Below are positions 1-10,155 of a DNA stretch of 64,000 nucleotides, piece by piece (within the stretch, counting starts at the first letter, position 1; every line of letters starts with the position of its first letter). The notes beneath the pieces were generated by a model that saw nothing but the letters and a program-made list of their open reading frames with translations, had not been told where the DNA came from and made no database searches. The position numbers and the translations under genes were made by a program. This DNA comes from Pseudomonadota bacterium (GTDB lineage: Bacteria > Pseudomonadota > Alphaproteobacteria > Rhizobiales > Rhizobiaceae): contig JAEYDD010000067.1 of assembly GCA_023404095.1 (NCBI GenBank), positions 62,001-126,000 of the forward strand. The letters run 5' to 3'.

Positions 1-266
1 ACTTGCGCGACCAGCTCCAGTCTAAGTTGCGATCATTCTAAAGTGCTCTTTTTCGGGTACGGTTGTGGCAAAGATTTGGATCGGTGAGGGGCGCTTCGGA
101 AACGGAAGTAATATTAGCTATTTGTGAAATCTGCCGCCCGGGGGAGGTCCTTTCAAGGACTCGGGCAGGTTCACCCAGCCCTGACAAGGTTAGCTTTGCG
201 TAAGATCGCAGTTTGTTCCGCCTTCGCATGCCTTGCGATGGGCGGTTCAACCGACAGGAGAAGAAA
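1..266. other. Upstream region of mucR, no convincing gene
   Basis: No credible coding sequence. A hairpin with arms 147-152 and 155-160 sits inside a weaker outer pairing (131-135 with 164-168), so the 5' leader of mucR could be structured. A good Shine-Dalgarno (ggag at 257-260) precedes the mucR ATG at 267. MucR proteins commonly repress their own gene, so an operator may lie here, but none can be defined by eye. Confidence 0.4.
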
Positions 267-704
267 ATGACTGAGATTTCCGACGGCAACGGCTCGAATC
301 TGCTGGTAGAATTGACCGCCGACATCGTTGCCGCCTATGTCAGCAACCACGTCGTCCCCGTTTCCGAACTTTCGACTTTGATCGCAGATGTACACACTGC
401 ACTGAACAACACGTCGCAACCTGTTGTTGTTGCAGAGGTGCCTGTCCCGGCGGAAAAGCCGAAGCCCCCGGTGCCGATCCGCAAGTCGGTGCAGAACGAC
501 TACATCATCTGCCTCGAAGACGGCCAGAAATTCAAGTCGCTGAAGCGCCACCTGATGACCCACTACGGCATGACCCCCGAGGAATACCGTGAGAAGTGGG
601 ACCTTCCGGCCGACTATCCGATGGTAGCGCCCGCCTATGCCGAGGCGCGCTCGCGTCTGGCCAAGGAGATGGGCCTCGGCCAGCGCCGCAAGGCCCGCCG
701 CTGA
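267..704 (+). CDS. mucR: MucR/Ros family zinc-finger transcriptional regulator
   Basis: 145-residue cytoplasmic DNA-binding protein. The N-terminal half is acidic and helical, as in MucR proteins, where this part mediates oligomerisation. The C-terminal zinc-finger region has C82, D85, H95 and H99 as the likely metal ligands, a C-x2-D variant of the Cys2His2 finger, followed by the family run MTPEEYREKWDLPADYPMVA. The ATG at 267 is chosen over an upstream in-frame ATG because ggag lies 6 nt before it. MucR controls exopolysaccharide, motility and nodulation or virulence genes in rhizobia and brucellae, so it could act on the polysaccharide genes further along; that link is inference. A strong terminator follows. 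Confidence 0.93.
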   Translation: MTEISDGNGSNLLVELTADIVAAYVSNHVVPVSELSTLIADVHTALNNTSQPVVVAEVPVPAEKPKPPVPIRKSVQNDYIICLEDGQKFKSLKRHLMTHYGMTPEEYREKWDLPADYPMVAPAYAEARSRLAKEMGLGQRRKARR

Positions 705-795
705 CGCGCATAGGCGCGTTTCCAGCGCGGTCACAACGATCAAGGCCTCCCCGATGCGCGGGCCACCCGCCTGCATGAGGAAGCCGCAAGAACCG

Positions 796-821
796 AACCG
801 GGCGTCGCGCCCGGTTTTTTT
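796..821 (+). terminator. Rho-independent terminator after mucR
   Basis: Perfect 9-bp stem (796-804 with 808-816), three-base loop, and a run of seven T ending at 821. It lies 92 bp past the mucR stop and separates mucR from the next operon. Confidence 0.9.
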
Positions 822-971
822 ACGCCTCGGTAGAGGAAAAAAAGCCTATTTCGGGGACGTTCGTTTACAATTTCCTTATGATTTCAATGAATGGTTGTGC
901 TGAGACGCTTCATTCATCCCCGCTTCCTGCGTAGGGTGTATGAATAAATTCCTATAAACGGAGTGAGCATC

Positions 972-1481
972 ATGCACGATCCCCAGCCGGACCCACATCG
1001 AACCCCCGTTACAGTGACCGCGGCGACCGAAGGCAGCGTCCGCCGCAGTGCTAAGCGATCCCGCCGATCCCGCGGAACGGCACGCTTCGGCGCGCGCCGG
1101 AGCCGGTTTCTGTCGGTCATGCAGTCCGGCGGCGGTGCGTTCGATCGTACCGAGCCGGCCGTGCGCTCGGTCTGCCGTATTGTCCGCCAGTTGGTCGCCG
1201 AGCTTCTGGCGCTGGCCAGCGACCGGCAGATGCGCCGGCGCAACGGCCGCCGGGCGGCCGCCCATATCCGCCAGATCGCCATGTATGTCTGCCACGTGGC
1301 GCTGCAGATCTCCTTCGTGGAGATCGCAGCCGCCTTCGGCCGCGATCGCACCACCGTCAGCCACGCCTGCAATGCGGTCGAGGATCGGCGCGACGACTGC
1401 GCCTTCGACGATTTCGTCGCCACCGTCGAGCGCATCGCGCTTTCGATCTTTTCAAGCGTCGGGGCGGCCGAGCATGAGTGA
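972..1481 (+). CDS. DnaA domain-IV-like helix-turn-helix protein
   Basis: 169 residues. The C-terminal 100 residues resemble the DNA-binding domain IV of the replication initiator DnaA: residues about 125-134 read RDRTTVSHAC, matching the DnaA signature helix that contacts DnaA boxes. No AAA+ domain is present, so it is not an initiator. The N-terminus is basic and low-complexity (RRSAKRSRRSRGTARFGARR). I chose ATG 972 because ggag at 960-963 is 8 nt upstream; a GTG at 963 is the alternative. Its 3' end overlaps the DUF6456 gene by 8 bp, so the two are probably translated together. It likely binds DnaA-box-like DNA as a regulator. Confidence 0.75.
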   Translation: MHDPQPDPHRTPVTVTAATEGSVRRSAKRSRRSRGTARFGARRSRFLSVMQSGGGAFDRTEPAVRSVCRIVRQLVAELLALASDRQMRRRNGRRAAAHIRQIAMYVCHVALQISFVEIAAAFGRDRTTVSHACNAVEDRRDDCAFDDFVATVERIALSIFSSVGAAEHE

Positions 1482-2304
1482 GAGGAAACCGACGATGCCT
1501 GCAGCCGCCGGCAGGCCACTTGCAGCGTTGCTGCGCTTTCTTGTGGCAGCGGGAAAGGCGACGATCGGCGCGGGCGATCCGCTCAGCCTCAAGGCCGAGG
1601 GCGGCCGGACGGCGACAGTAGCCGCGGACGTCGTGCGCGAAGCGCTCCGGCTTGGCTTGGCGGTCCGGAACGGCGACCAGCTGTCGGCCGCAGCCGGAAC
1701 CAGGACCTATCTGCGCCGCCTTCTGGCCGGTGCGGAAGGCTATCAGGACCAGCACCGCGACATCGCCGCGCGTACGGTCGAGACCGCCGACGGCCGCCAG
1801 GCGGTGCGGGTCAACCAGCTGGAATCGGCGCTATCGGCGCTGGCGCGCCTGAAGGACAAGGCCGGGACGCCTTATCTCAGCGAGGATGCCGTTGCCGCCG
1901 GCGAGCGCCTCGCGCGCGATTTCCTGCGGTGCGGCTTGCAGCCGCGGCTGACGATGAGCTGGGAGCCGCGTCTTGCCGGCCGCAATGGCGGTGAGCTCAG
2001 TCAGGCGCGCGAGATCTCCGATACGGCGGTGGCGGCGCGGCAGCGCCTGCAGGCTGCCATCGAGGCTATGGGGCCGGAGCTTGCCGGCGTCGCCCTTGAC
2101 GTCTGCTGCTTCATGAAGGGGCTGGAGACGGTGGAGCGCGAGCGCCAGTGGCCCGTGCGCTCCGCCAAGCTGATGCTGCGCGCGGCCCTGATGGCACTGT
2201 CACGTCACTACGAGCCGGCGCCATCGCTACAGCGGCGCAGCCACAGCTGGGGCGCGGAGGGTTTCCGGCCCGACATGGCCGCCCGTTTCGGCCGGGCAGA
2301 TTGA
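1474..2304 (+). CDS. DUF6456 domain-containing protein
   Basis: 276 residues, start ATG 1474 overlapping the previous gene. The C-terminal half carries the DUF6456 region, with the conserved stretches around GERLARDFLRCGLQPRLT and DVCCFMKGLETVERERQWP, typical of alphaproteobacterial proteins of unknown function. No signal peptide or membrane segment is visible. The N-terminal part looks like a winged-helix (repeated short helices, residues about 10-75), which would suit a DNA-associated protein, but that is only a visual impression. Stable pairing with the DnaA-like gene is the main clue to function. Confidence 0.8.
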   Translation: MSERKPTMPAAAGRPLAALLRFLVAAGKATIGAGDPLSLKAEGGRTATVAADVVREALRLGLAVRNGDQLSAAAGTRTYLRRLLAGAEGYQDQHRDIAARTVETADGRQAVRVNQLESALSALARLKDKAGTPYLSEDAVAAGERLARDFLRCGLQPRLTMSWEPRLAGRNGGELSQAREISDTAVAARQRLQAAIEAMGPELAGVALDVCCFMKGLETVERERQWPVRSAKLMLRAALMALSRHYEPAPSLQRRSHSWGAEGFRPDMAARFGRAD

Positions 2305-2342
2305 GTCGGACGGACGTGAGGAGAGCGAAGGTCGCTGCCGTC

Positions 2343-2762
2343 TCAGGCGGCGACCCGCACCGTCGCTTCTTCGCGGATGCGCCGCACCATCGAGCGCAGC
2401 CCGTTGGCGCGCTGGGAGGAGAGATGCTCGACGAGGCCGATCTTGTTGAAAACGTCCAACGCGTCGGTCCGGACGATCTCCGAGGCGTGCCTGCCGGAAT
2501 AGACAGCCAGAACGATGGCCACCAGGCCACGGACGATATGCGCGTCCGAATCGCCCTCGAAGGTCAGGACCGGGTCGCTGCCGCCGTTAGAATGGGTCAC
2601 GAGCCAGACCTGGCTGGCACAGCCCAGCACCTTGTTTTCCGACGTGCGCTTGTCTTCGCTGAGCTCCGGCAGCGCCTTGCCGAGCTCGATGACATAGCGA
2701 TACCGGTCCTCCCACTCGTCGAGAAAGGCGAAGTCGTCGATGATCTGGGCGAGGTCTGTCAT
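2343..2762 (-). CDS. sufE: SufE family Fe-S cluster assembly sulfur acceptor
   Basis: 139 residues. SufE proteins accept persulfide sulfur from the cysteine desulfurase SufS and stimulate it during iron-sulfur cluster assembly. The acceptor cysteine is Cys48 in VLGCASQVWL, followed by the expected downstream core (FEGDSDAHIVRGLVAIVLAV) and the C-terminal SSQRANGLRSMVRRI. Start MTDLAQII at 2762 is preferred to an extended start at 2822 because the added residues are not family-like. It is monocistronic and convergent with the DUF6456 gene. No other suf gene is in view. Confidence 0.92.
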   Translation of the reverse strand: MTDLAQIIDDFAFLDEWEDRYRYVIELGKALPELSEDKRTSENKVLGCASQVWLVTHSNGGSDPVLTFEGDSDAHIVRGLVAIVLAVYSGRHASEIVRTDALDVFNKIGLVEHLSSQRANGLRSMVRRIREEATVRVAA

Positions 2763-2845
2763 GTCGTGTCCCGTTATCTTCTGTCGAAACATATAATGCA
2801 GTCGACCTGCGATTTGAACCATGCAGCTGTCCGGGCGTCGGCGGC

Positions 2846-2885
2846 AAAAAAAAAGCGCCGCGAGGCATGGGCAATCCTCGCGGCG
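2846..2885 (-). terminator. Rho-independent terminator (minus strand) after the DUF5330 gene
   Basis: Perfect 10-bp stem (2856-2865 with 2876-2885) followed, reading the minus strand, by nine T (A-run at 2846-2854). It would end transcripts coming from the DUF5330 gene before sufE. Confidence 0.92.
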
Positions 2886-2923
2886 GCTGTAAACAGCGAC
2901 AGTTCAGGCAGTAATGCAAAAGA

Positions 2924-3364
2924 TCAGGATGCGGGATCGGGACGGCGCGAGGGAACGGCGATCGTGCCGGTGACGACGCCGTCCGGCTCGGCGGCGGCCT
3001 TGTGCGCCTCCTCAATCGCCGGCACGGAAAGTGCGGGCATCGGCTGGTCGAGGGCGGTTGCGATGTCGCCGGCCTGTTCGGCCGGGTCGGCGAACTGGGA
3101 GTCCAGCAGCTTGTAGGCCACATGCGCACCTTCGCGTGCCCGGTGCCCCAGCGCCACAAAGGCTTCGGCGCCCTTCTGGCAGACGTCGGGTTTCTCCATG
3201 CAGAGATCGGAAAGATAGCGGATGGCTTCGCTCGCCGCACTCACGGTATTGCCGAGTTCCATGGTTGGCCCCTGTTCCAGCTTCTGCGTCGACTCGCTGT
3301 CGAACAGCGGCAGAAGCACCAGAACAAGCGAGAACCAGAACGCTCCCTTGATCAGAAACCACAT
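2924..3364 (-). CDS. DUF5330 domain-containing protein
   Basis: 146 residues from MWFLIKGAFWFSLVLVLLPL; an in-frame ATG four codons earlier (3376) is possible. The N-terminus is one hydrophobic helix, so the protein is a signal-anchored or exported envelope protein. The middle holds conserved cysteines in SDLCMEKPDVCQKG, which could form a disulfide in the periplasm, and the C-terminus ends in a Pro/Arg-rich tail. The layout matches the small rhizobial DUF5330 family of unknown function. It is transcribed alone and has a strong terminator. Confidence 0.82.
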   Translation of the reverse strand: MWFLIKGAFWFSLVLVLLPLFDSESTQKLEQGPTMELGNTVSAASEAIRYLSDLCMEKPDVCQKGAEAFVALGHRAREGAHVAYKLLDSQFADPAEQAGDIATALDQPMPALSVPAIEEAHKAAAEPDGVVTGTIAVPSRRPDPAS

Positions 3365-3869
3365 CGTCGTGCCCATCCTCAGTCTGTGGCGCCTGCCACT
3401 CTCTTGTATGGAGCGGCTTCAGCGTCTTTGGCTGTCCGGCGCGACTCTTTCGGCCGCTGCCGTTTGTTGATGCGAGAATACGCAGGACAGGAAAATGGCT
3501 CTTTGCCGGAATCACTTAGGTTTTCCTCAAATTTGCGTAAAATTTGAAGGAAGTCCCGATATCGGGCATTTCTCGCAAATTTTAGCGACCGTCGTTAAGC
3601 TTCATGGCAGGAGTTGGGAGAAGAAGCTCCGAAGAACCGGGCCTTCACCCTTGATCGGTGCGGCACACAGGTTAACGCGAACGGAAAAATGCCGCATTTT
3701 GAAACGCTTACCCGCCGTTAACCACGAAGTTCAAATGCCGGCCGTATCGCTTTGAAACAGGCTTTTTCGGCCCTTTCGGGGGCTTTCGGACCGTCGATGT
3801 TTATCCTTTTCTAAGTCGCCAGTGCGATTCTGCGACCAGATAAAAGAACAACAGACGGCAGGGTATTGC
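3365..3869. promoter_or_regulatory. Intergenic region with nested palindromes between divergent genes
   Basis: About 500 bp of relatively AT-rich sequence between divergently transcribed genes. It contains a perfect 12-bp palindrome cccgatatcggg (3555-3566) nested inside an inverted repeat aaatttgcg/cgcaaattt (3529-3537 and 3574-3582). A TTAACCAC at 3718-3725 resembles a CtrA half-site, but with one mismatch. Probable promoter and operator region for the histidine kinase gene; the binding protein is unknown. Confidence 0.45.
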
Positions 3870-5459
<1,590 letters not shown>

Positions 5460-6564
5460 CCGCGGACGCAATGCCAGCGCCCGCAAGCGGCAGGCTCCAA
5501 CACCGGGGATACTCCAGCGCTCCATGGTCGCGCTCGGAGCGTTCGCAGCTCGCCATCCGTCCGTGATCGGCGGCGGCGCCGCCTTCGCCGTGATCTTCTC
5601 GTTCGTCGCGGCAAATGCCCTCTGGTACCAGCCGGGCGGCCATCCCTCGCCGATCATGAAGACCCGCTCCTCGCAGAACACGCTTGGCTTCTCCGCGCTC
5701 CGCAAGCCGCCCGCCGACGTCACCACCTTCGTCATCGAGCGCGAGGGGGAGGCGGGCGACGAGGCGCCGGCGCGCGAGGCCGCGCAGGTCTCCGGCCTCG
5801 TGCTGGACATCCAGACCGCACTTGCGAGCCAGGGCCTCTACGCCGCAGACCCTGATGGCGTCATGCAGAAGGAAACGGCCGACGCGATCCGTCGCTTCCA
5901 GCAGGCGCGCGGGCTGTCGGTGACAGGCGAACCGAGCGAGGACCTGCTGGTCGAGCTCGGCGGCGCACCCGCGCCGCAGGAAATTGCTGTGCTGCCGAAG
6001 GAGCGTCCGGCCGAGACGGCGGCGGAAAAGGATACGGGCACGGCGATAGACCCGATCGCCGCGGCGATCCGCGCCGCCGAAGCCGAGCTGCCGGCAAGTC
6101 CTGCACCGCGGCCTGCCGCATCGAACCGGTCGGCCCAGTCAGGTCTGCCCCCGGCGAGCGCGCCCCAGTCAAGTGCTCTGGTGATGAAGATCCAGAAGGG
6201 TCTCAGCAACATCGCCTATGCCGATATCGCCGTCGACGGTGTTGCGGGCGAGAAGACGCGCGAGGCGATCCGCGCCTTCGAGAAACACTATCGCCTGCCC
6301 GCCACCGGCGAGCCGAACGAGCTGGTGCTGAGCAAGCTCAAGGAAATCGGCGCGCTCTGAGGGGGGCGGCGGCAGGACTGTCAGGCAGGCGCTTCAGGCG
6401 ATGCCTGACCGGACGAAACCGGCCTTGATGCTCTCGCATCGGACGAGCCAATCCGCGTAACCGGCCCCGCACCCTGCCAGCCTTTCTATCGTGCTGCGGT
6501 CGAATATTTCGTGCCCCCGGCCGTTCTTAAGGTTTGGGTTCAATTCGATACGGGAAGAAATTTG

Positions 6565-7449
6565 ATGGCCAAGGTTACCTGGTATGCGTCTCTCGGCGAC
6601 TATGGGACGTTCGACGAAAAATGGTTCGGCGAGATGCGGGCGTACAGCCACAGCTCGACCAAGGTGACGATGGTGGCGCCCAACGGGGTGAAGTTCAGCG
6701 TGACCGGCAAGGGATTGAAGGTGGACGCCGACGGCGAGCCGACCAGCGGCACGATCAATTCCATCGTCTTCTACAGCCGAGACGGGGCGAAACTGAACGA
6801 GTTCACCGGGCTTTCGGTTTCCGCAGCCACGCTGCAGAAGACCATCAACGCCTATGGCTGGGAAGGCATGCGCATGGTTGTCCTGAAGGACGACGACACC
6901 CTGATCGGCTCCGCCATTTCCGACCAGCTCTACGGCTATGACGGCAACGACGTCTTCAAGGCAGGAAAGGGCGACGACCGCCTCTTTGGCTACAACGGCA
7001 ACGACACGCTGAACGGCGAGGCCGGCGACGACTGGCTGATTGCTGGCAACGGCAAGGACAAGCTCTATGGCGGCAGCGGCAACGACGTCATCAATGGCGG
7101 ACTTGGCCGCGATGTGCTGAGCGGCGGCACCGGCGCGGACCTCTTCCTCTTCGTCGTTCCCGAGGAAAGTCCGCTCGCCTCGTCGGACCGCGATGTCATC
7201 GTCGATTTTAGCCGCTCCCAGCGCGACAAGATCCAGCTCGACGTCATGGACGCCGACACAAAGAAGGCCGGCGACCAGGATTTTGCCTTCATCGGCACCA
7301 AGGCGTTCACGGCCCCAGGACAGATCCGTTACGAGAAGAAGGGCGGCGACACCTTCATCTACGGCAACGTGGACTCCGACAAGACCGCCGAATTCGCCAT
7401 CGTCATCGACGCCTCGATCGACCTGAAGGGATCGGACTTCATCCTTTGA
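6565..7449 (+). CDS. RTX-type calcium-binding repeat protein
   Basis: 294 residues from ATG 6565 (gggaag upstream); an ATG at 6511 would add 18 residues that do not look coding. After an N-terminal domain of about 120 residues come tandem nonapeptide repeats of the GGxGxDxLx type (about 126-195, e.g. YGGSGNDVINGG and LSGGTGADLF). These fold as a calcium beta-roll in secreted proteins. The C-terminus continues with the usual post-repeat strand region (DRDVIVDFSRSQRDKIQLD). There is no N-terminal signal, as expected for type I secretion, but no HlyB/HlyD/TolC genes are nearby. No enzymatic domain is recognised. Confidence 0.88.
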   Translation: MAKVTWYASLGDYGTFDEKWFGEMRAYSHSSTKVTMVAPNGVKFSVTGKGLKVDADGEPTSGTINSIVFYSRDGAKLNEFTGLSVSAATLQKTINAYGWEGMRMVVLKDDDTLIGSAISDQLYGYDGNDVFKAGKGDDRLFGYNGNDTLNGEAGDDWLIAGNGKDKLYGGSGNDVINGGLGRDVLSGGTGADLFLFVVPEESPLASSDRDVIVDFSRSQRDKIQLDVMDADTKKAGDQDFAFIGTKAFTAPGQIRYEKKGGDTFIYGNVDSDKTAEFAIVIDASIDLKGSDFIL

Positions 7450-7586
7450 CGGCAATAGATGGGGCGATGGGTCTGCTCCCCAAATGGCCGGCAGGCCCGA
7501 GGACTTGCCAGAGCCGCCGCCGTCTCGGGAGGCCGGCGCACCGTGGCGGCCGTTGCCTCTGCGGGCGATGACCGTTATGAGGCTGG

Positions 7587-7970
7587 ATGCGCCTGAAATC
7601 AGAGATCTTCGCCTCAGCCCTGGTCCGTAACGTCTTTGCGCGTGGCGATTTTGCCGCTATCGAACGCAAGGGAGCTTTCGATGGCGGCGCGATCTTCATC
7701 CGCCAGTCGTTTCGCGACGGCACCGAGACGCTCTACGCGCCCGCACCGCAGAGTTTCTTCGACGAGGAAGACGGCTCCCGCCGGCTGTTCGAGCGGCGCC
7801 TGCACAACAGCGCCCGCGAGGACGTCACCGCGGCGCTGGAGCGCGAGCTGCGGTTCGACCCCGACCTCTGGATCGTGGCGCTGGAGGCCGATGACATCGG
7901 AGATCTGATCGATCTGGCCGAGACGGACGAAAAGAAAATCGACCCCAACGATTCTGTGTTCCGCCGGTAA
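7587..7970 (+). CDS. DUF1491 family protein
   Basis: 127 residues, cytoplasmic by appearance. The opening MRLKSEIFASALVRNVFARG and the C-terminal DPDLWIVALEADDI are typical of the DUF1491 family, short alphaproteobacterial proteins of unknown function. No signal or membrane segment. It stands alone between the RTX gene and a tiny membrane ORF. Confidence 0.88.
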   Translation: MRLKSEIFASALVRNVFARGDFAAIERKGAFDGGAIFIRQSFRDGTETLYAPAPQSFFDEEDGSRRLFERRLHNSAREDVTAALERELRFDPDLWIVALEADDIGDLIDLAETDEKKIDPNDSVFRR

Positions 7971-8049
7971 CCGGCTGGTAGGCAGAACCGTGCGACAACG
8001 GTGCTTAGAAGCGGGCATGTCCTTAGTCCCGCTCGCCGGAGCTGCCACC

Positions 8050-8166
8050 ATGTTCGTCGTTCTGCCCGCGCTCGCCCTTCTCATCGCCGCGATGTTTGTC
8101 GCCACCATGTATGCCGCCGTCGCGGCCGACCTGCGCGAAGGCAGGACGGAACGCCGCATCTTCTGA
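8050..8166 (+). CDS. Putative 38-residue membrane protein
   Basis: ATG 8050 is preceded by ggag (8038-8041) at 8-nt spacing. The product is a single hydrophobic helix (MFVVLPALALLIAAMFVATM) followed by a short charged tail ending in ERRIF, with the high third-position GC of the neighbours. An in-frame ATG at 8017 would add 11 residues. It could be a small single-pass membrane protein. No function can be assigned, and a chance ORF is not excluded. Confidence 0.45.
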   Translation: MFVVLPALALLIAAMFVATMYAAVAADLREGRTERRIF

Positions 8167-8262
8167 GCGGCCATCAACGTCGACATCCACCTGCCAGCCG
8201 CCGCTTTCGTCGTTTGCTTCCGCACGAGACCGCGCCGTCAGGGGTGGCGTGCGCCGCCGCCG

Positions 8263-9180
8263 TCAGGCGCGTAGCGCACCGTTGGCCGCGCCGTTGTCCT
8301 TGCGCCCGTCCGCAGTGTCGGAGTTTGCCGCCGTGCGCGGCTGCGGTGAATGCGTATACGCGTCGGCCCGTCGCCAGCTCTCCACCCGTTCGATGCAGGC
8401 TGCGCGATCGAGGCCGGACAGCAGGAGATCGGCGCGCCGCACACTGCCGCCGGCCTGCGCAAGATGCGGATAGAGGCGCAGCAGGACATAGGAACTGTCG
8501 GAACGGGGTGCGTCGAGCGCGACGAAGGCGGTCGCCAGCTGCCGGCCGGAGACGTCGAGCAGGATGCGTTCGCTGAGCCACTGGCTGGCGTCCAGCGCGT
8601 CGGCCAGAACAACACCCAGCATCCCGGTCTCGCCGGCGCGGGCGAAGCGGACGATCAGCGCCAGATGCGCGTCCTCGACGGGCGCAAGCGGCTTGATCCC
8701 GGTGTCCTGCGGCATCTGCGCGCGCGCCAGTGCCTTGATCTCTTCGCGCAGCTCTTCCTCGCGCGCCTGCCGTTTCGCTTCGGTTGCTGTCGCCGTGTCG
8801 CCGGGTGCGTTCTGGGTGCTTCGGCTGCGGTGGGCCTGGTGCAACCCGACGAGGGCCTCGATCAGTTGCGGCGAGAGGTCGTCGCGCCGCTCGATCGCGC
8901 GCGCATGGTCGGGTGAAGCCTCGCGCAAAATCTCCAGAAGCACGCGCTGGCTGAGTGCCTGTGACCGGGTCAGGAAGATCGCTGCGATTGCGATCGGCTC
9001 GCGCGCGATGAAGCGTGAAATCTCTTCGGGCAGCACGGCACATTGGGACAGGGCGGCGACTGCCTGCCGGCGCGCCTCGTCGCTGGAGGCGAGGTAGAGC
9101 GGGACAAAGAGCTCGTGAAACTGTTTCAGATCGGAACGGGAAGGGCGGGCGAGACTTTCGAAACCGGATACGGTGGCCAT
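8263..9180 (-). CDS. DUF2336 domain-containing protein
   Basis: 305 residues from MATVSGFESLARPSR; an ATG at 9264 is possible but adds atypical residues. The protein is alpha-helical and repetitive, with units such as DEARRQAVAALSQCAVLPEE and IERRDDLSPQLIEALV, the helical-repeat pattern of DUF2336 proteins. No signal peptide or transmembrane segment. Helical-repeat folds like this usually bind other proteins; no specific role is known to me. Transcribed alone. Confidence 0.83.
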   Translation of the reverse strand: MATVSGFESLARPSRSDLKQFHELFVPLYLASSDEARRQAVAALSQCAVLPEEISRFIAREPIAIAAIFLTRSQALSQRVLLEILREASPDHARAIERRDDLSPQLIEALVGLHQAHRSRSTQNAPGDTATATEAKRQAREEELREEIKALARAQMPQDTGIKPLAPVEDAHLALIVRFARAGETGMLGVVLADALDASQWLSERILLDVSGRQLATAFVALDAPRSDSSYVLLRLYPHLAQAGGSVRRADLLLSGLDRAACIERVESWRRADAYTHSPQPRTAANSDTADGRKDNGAANGALRA

Positions 9181-9758
9181 GAGGACGATGTCCTTGGGCC
9201 GGCCTGCCTGCGGCTTTTCGAGTTCGCGAAAACTGTCCCCCACCACGCACCACTCTTTACGCAAATGCAGCCGTTCCCGGTGCCTGCCGGGCCGGGCCGC
9301 CTGTGGGTCCGGATAGGCAGGACTGCCGCGGGTGGGCGGCCCTTAAGTGAACCGCAGCCGCTTGAACCGATTGATAGTCAACAATTAGACGAAAAGAATT
9401 AGCAAGATGTTAACCGTAATGGCATTACGCTTCAGGCATAGGGATGGGCAGCTGCACGCAGGCAAGCCATGCTACCATCCAGGCGGTTTCACGGGACTGT
9501 GTCGCGACAGGTTTCCGCGATAGCTGTACAAGGCAAGGTGCGATGCACCGGATACGCTTTGACTGGCAGGGGCGAGATTCTTTCCCGCATCGGGAAACCT
9601 TCATCGACCCTCGATCATTCAGGGTTCGATTGCGGCAGTTGTATCCCGCGTTTTTCATTGCTGCAGTCGTGACGGATTCGGTGGCACTGGCCCGATTGGC
9701 GGGCAGGATGAAATTTGTGCGTTACTTCATCCGTCTAGATTCTTGTTAGGAGGCGAGA
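9181..9758. other. Long intergenic region, no convincing gene
   Basis: Nearly 580 bp between divergent genes, noticeably more AT-rich than its surroundings around 9360-9430. An ORF at 9444-9749 lacks a Shine-Dalgarno and family features and is not called. A 7-bp hairpin (9706-9712 with 9726-9732) lies just ahead of the next gene's strong ribosome-binding site and could affect its translation. Confidence 0.35.
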
Positions 9759-9947
9759 ATGGCAGACGTGGTTCGATTGCAGGAAAGACTGTCGCGCATG
9801 CCGCGACGCGAAAGGCTCTGGCACGAGGTGCCCGCGGCGGTTCTGCTCTTCACGGGCGTGCGCTACGAAAAGCTCACCCCGGCGATGGCGGCCAAAACCC
9901 GTGCCGGACGCCGCAACAGCGAAACCGGCAAGGACGCGCGCCGATAG
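9759..9947 (+). CDS. Small hypothetical protein
   Basis: 62 residues with a very strong Shine-Dalgarno (aggaggcgag at 9749-9758 region) directly before ATG 9759. The sequence is basic (MADVVRLQERLSRMPRRERL, C-terminal KTRAGRRNSETGKDARR) with a short hydrophobic centre (EVPAAVLLFTGVRY). No domain is recognised. The quality of the ribosome-binding site and the codon use make a real gene likely; it resembles small conserved rhizobial proteins of unknown function. Confidence 0.7.
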   Translation: MADVVRLQERLSRMPRRERLWHEVPAAVLLFTGVRYEKLTPAMAAKTRAGRRNSETGKDARR

Positions 9948-10155
9948 GCGAAGCCGCCGGCCGATGCGCCACCATGAGCACGCCTGCGTCCCGCGGGCAA
10001 GGCGCGGCGCGGAAGGATGCCGCCGCGAGGCGCGGTTCACGGAGGTCGCGAGTGGCGATCTGTTTCCGGCTGTGTTCAGCAGGGATCGCCGGCATGCAGC
10101 GCCGGAAGACCTTTTCATTTCATCTGGCAGAAGAAAGCCGAAGTCCCGTCCGCGC

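Noticed and set aside
9444..9749. 101-residue ORF in the 9.2-9.75 kb gap
   Set aside because: No ribosome-binding site, mixed codon use and no family features.
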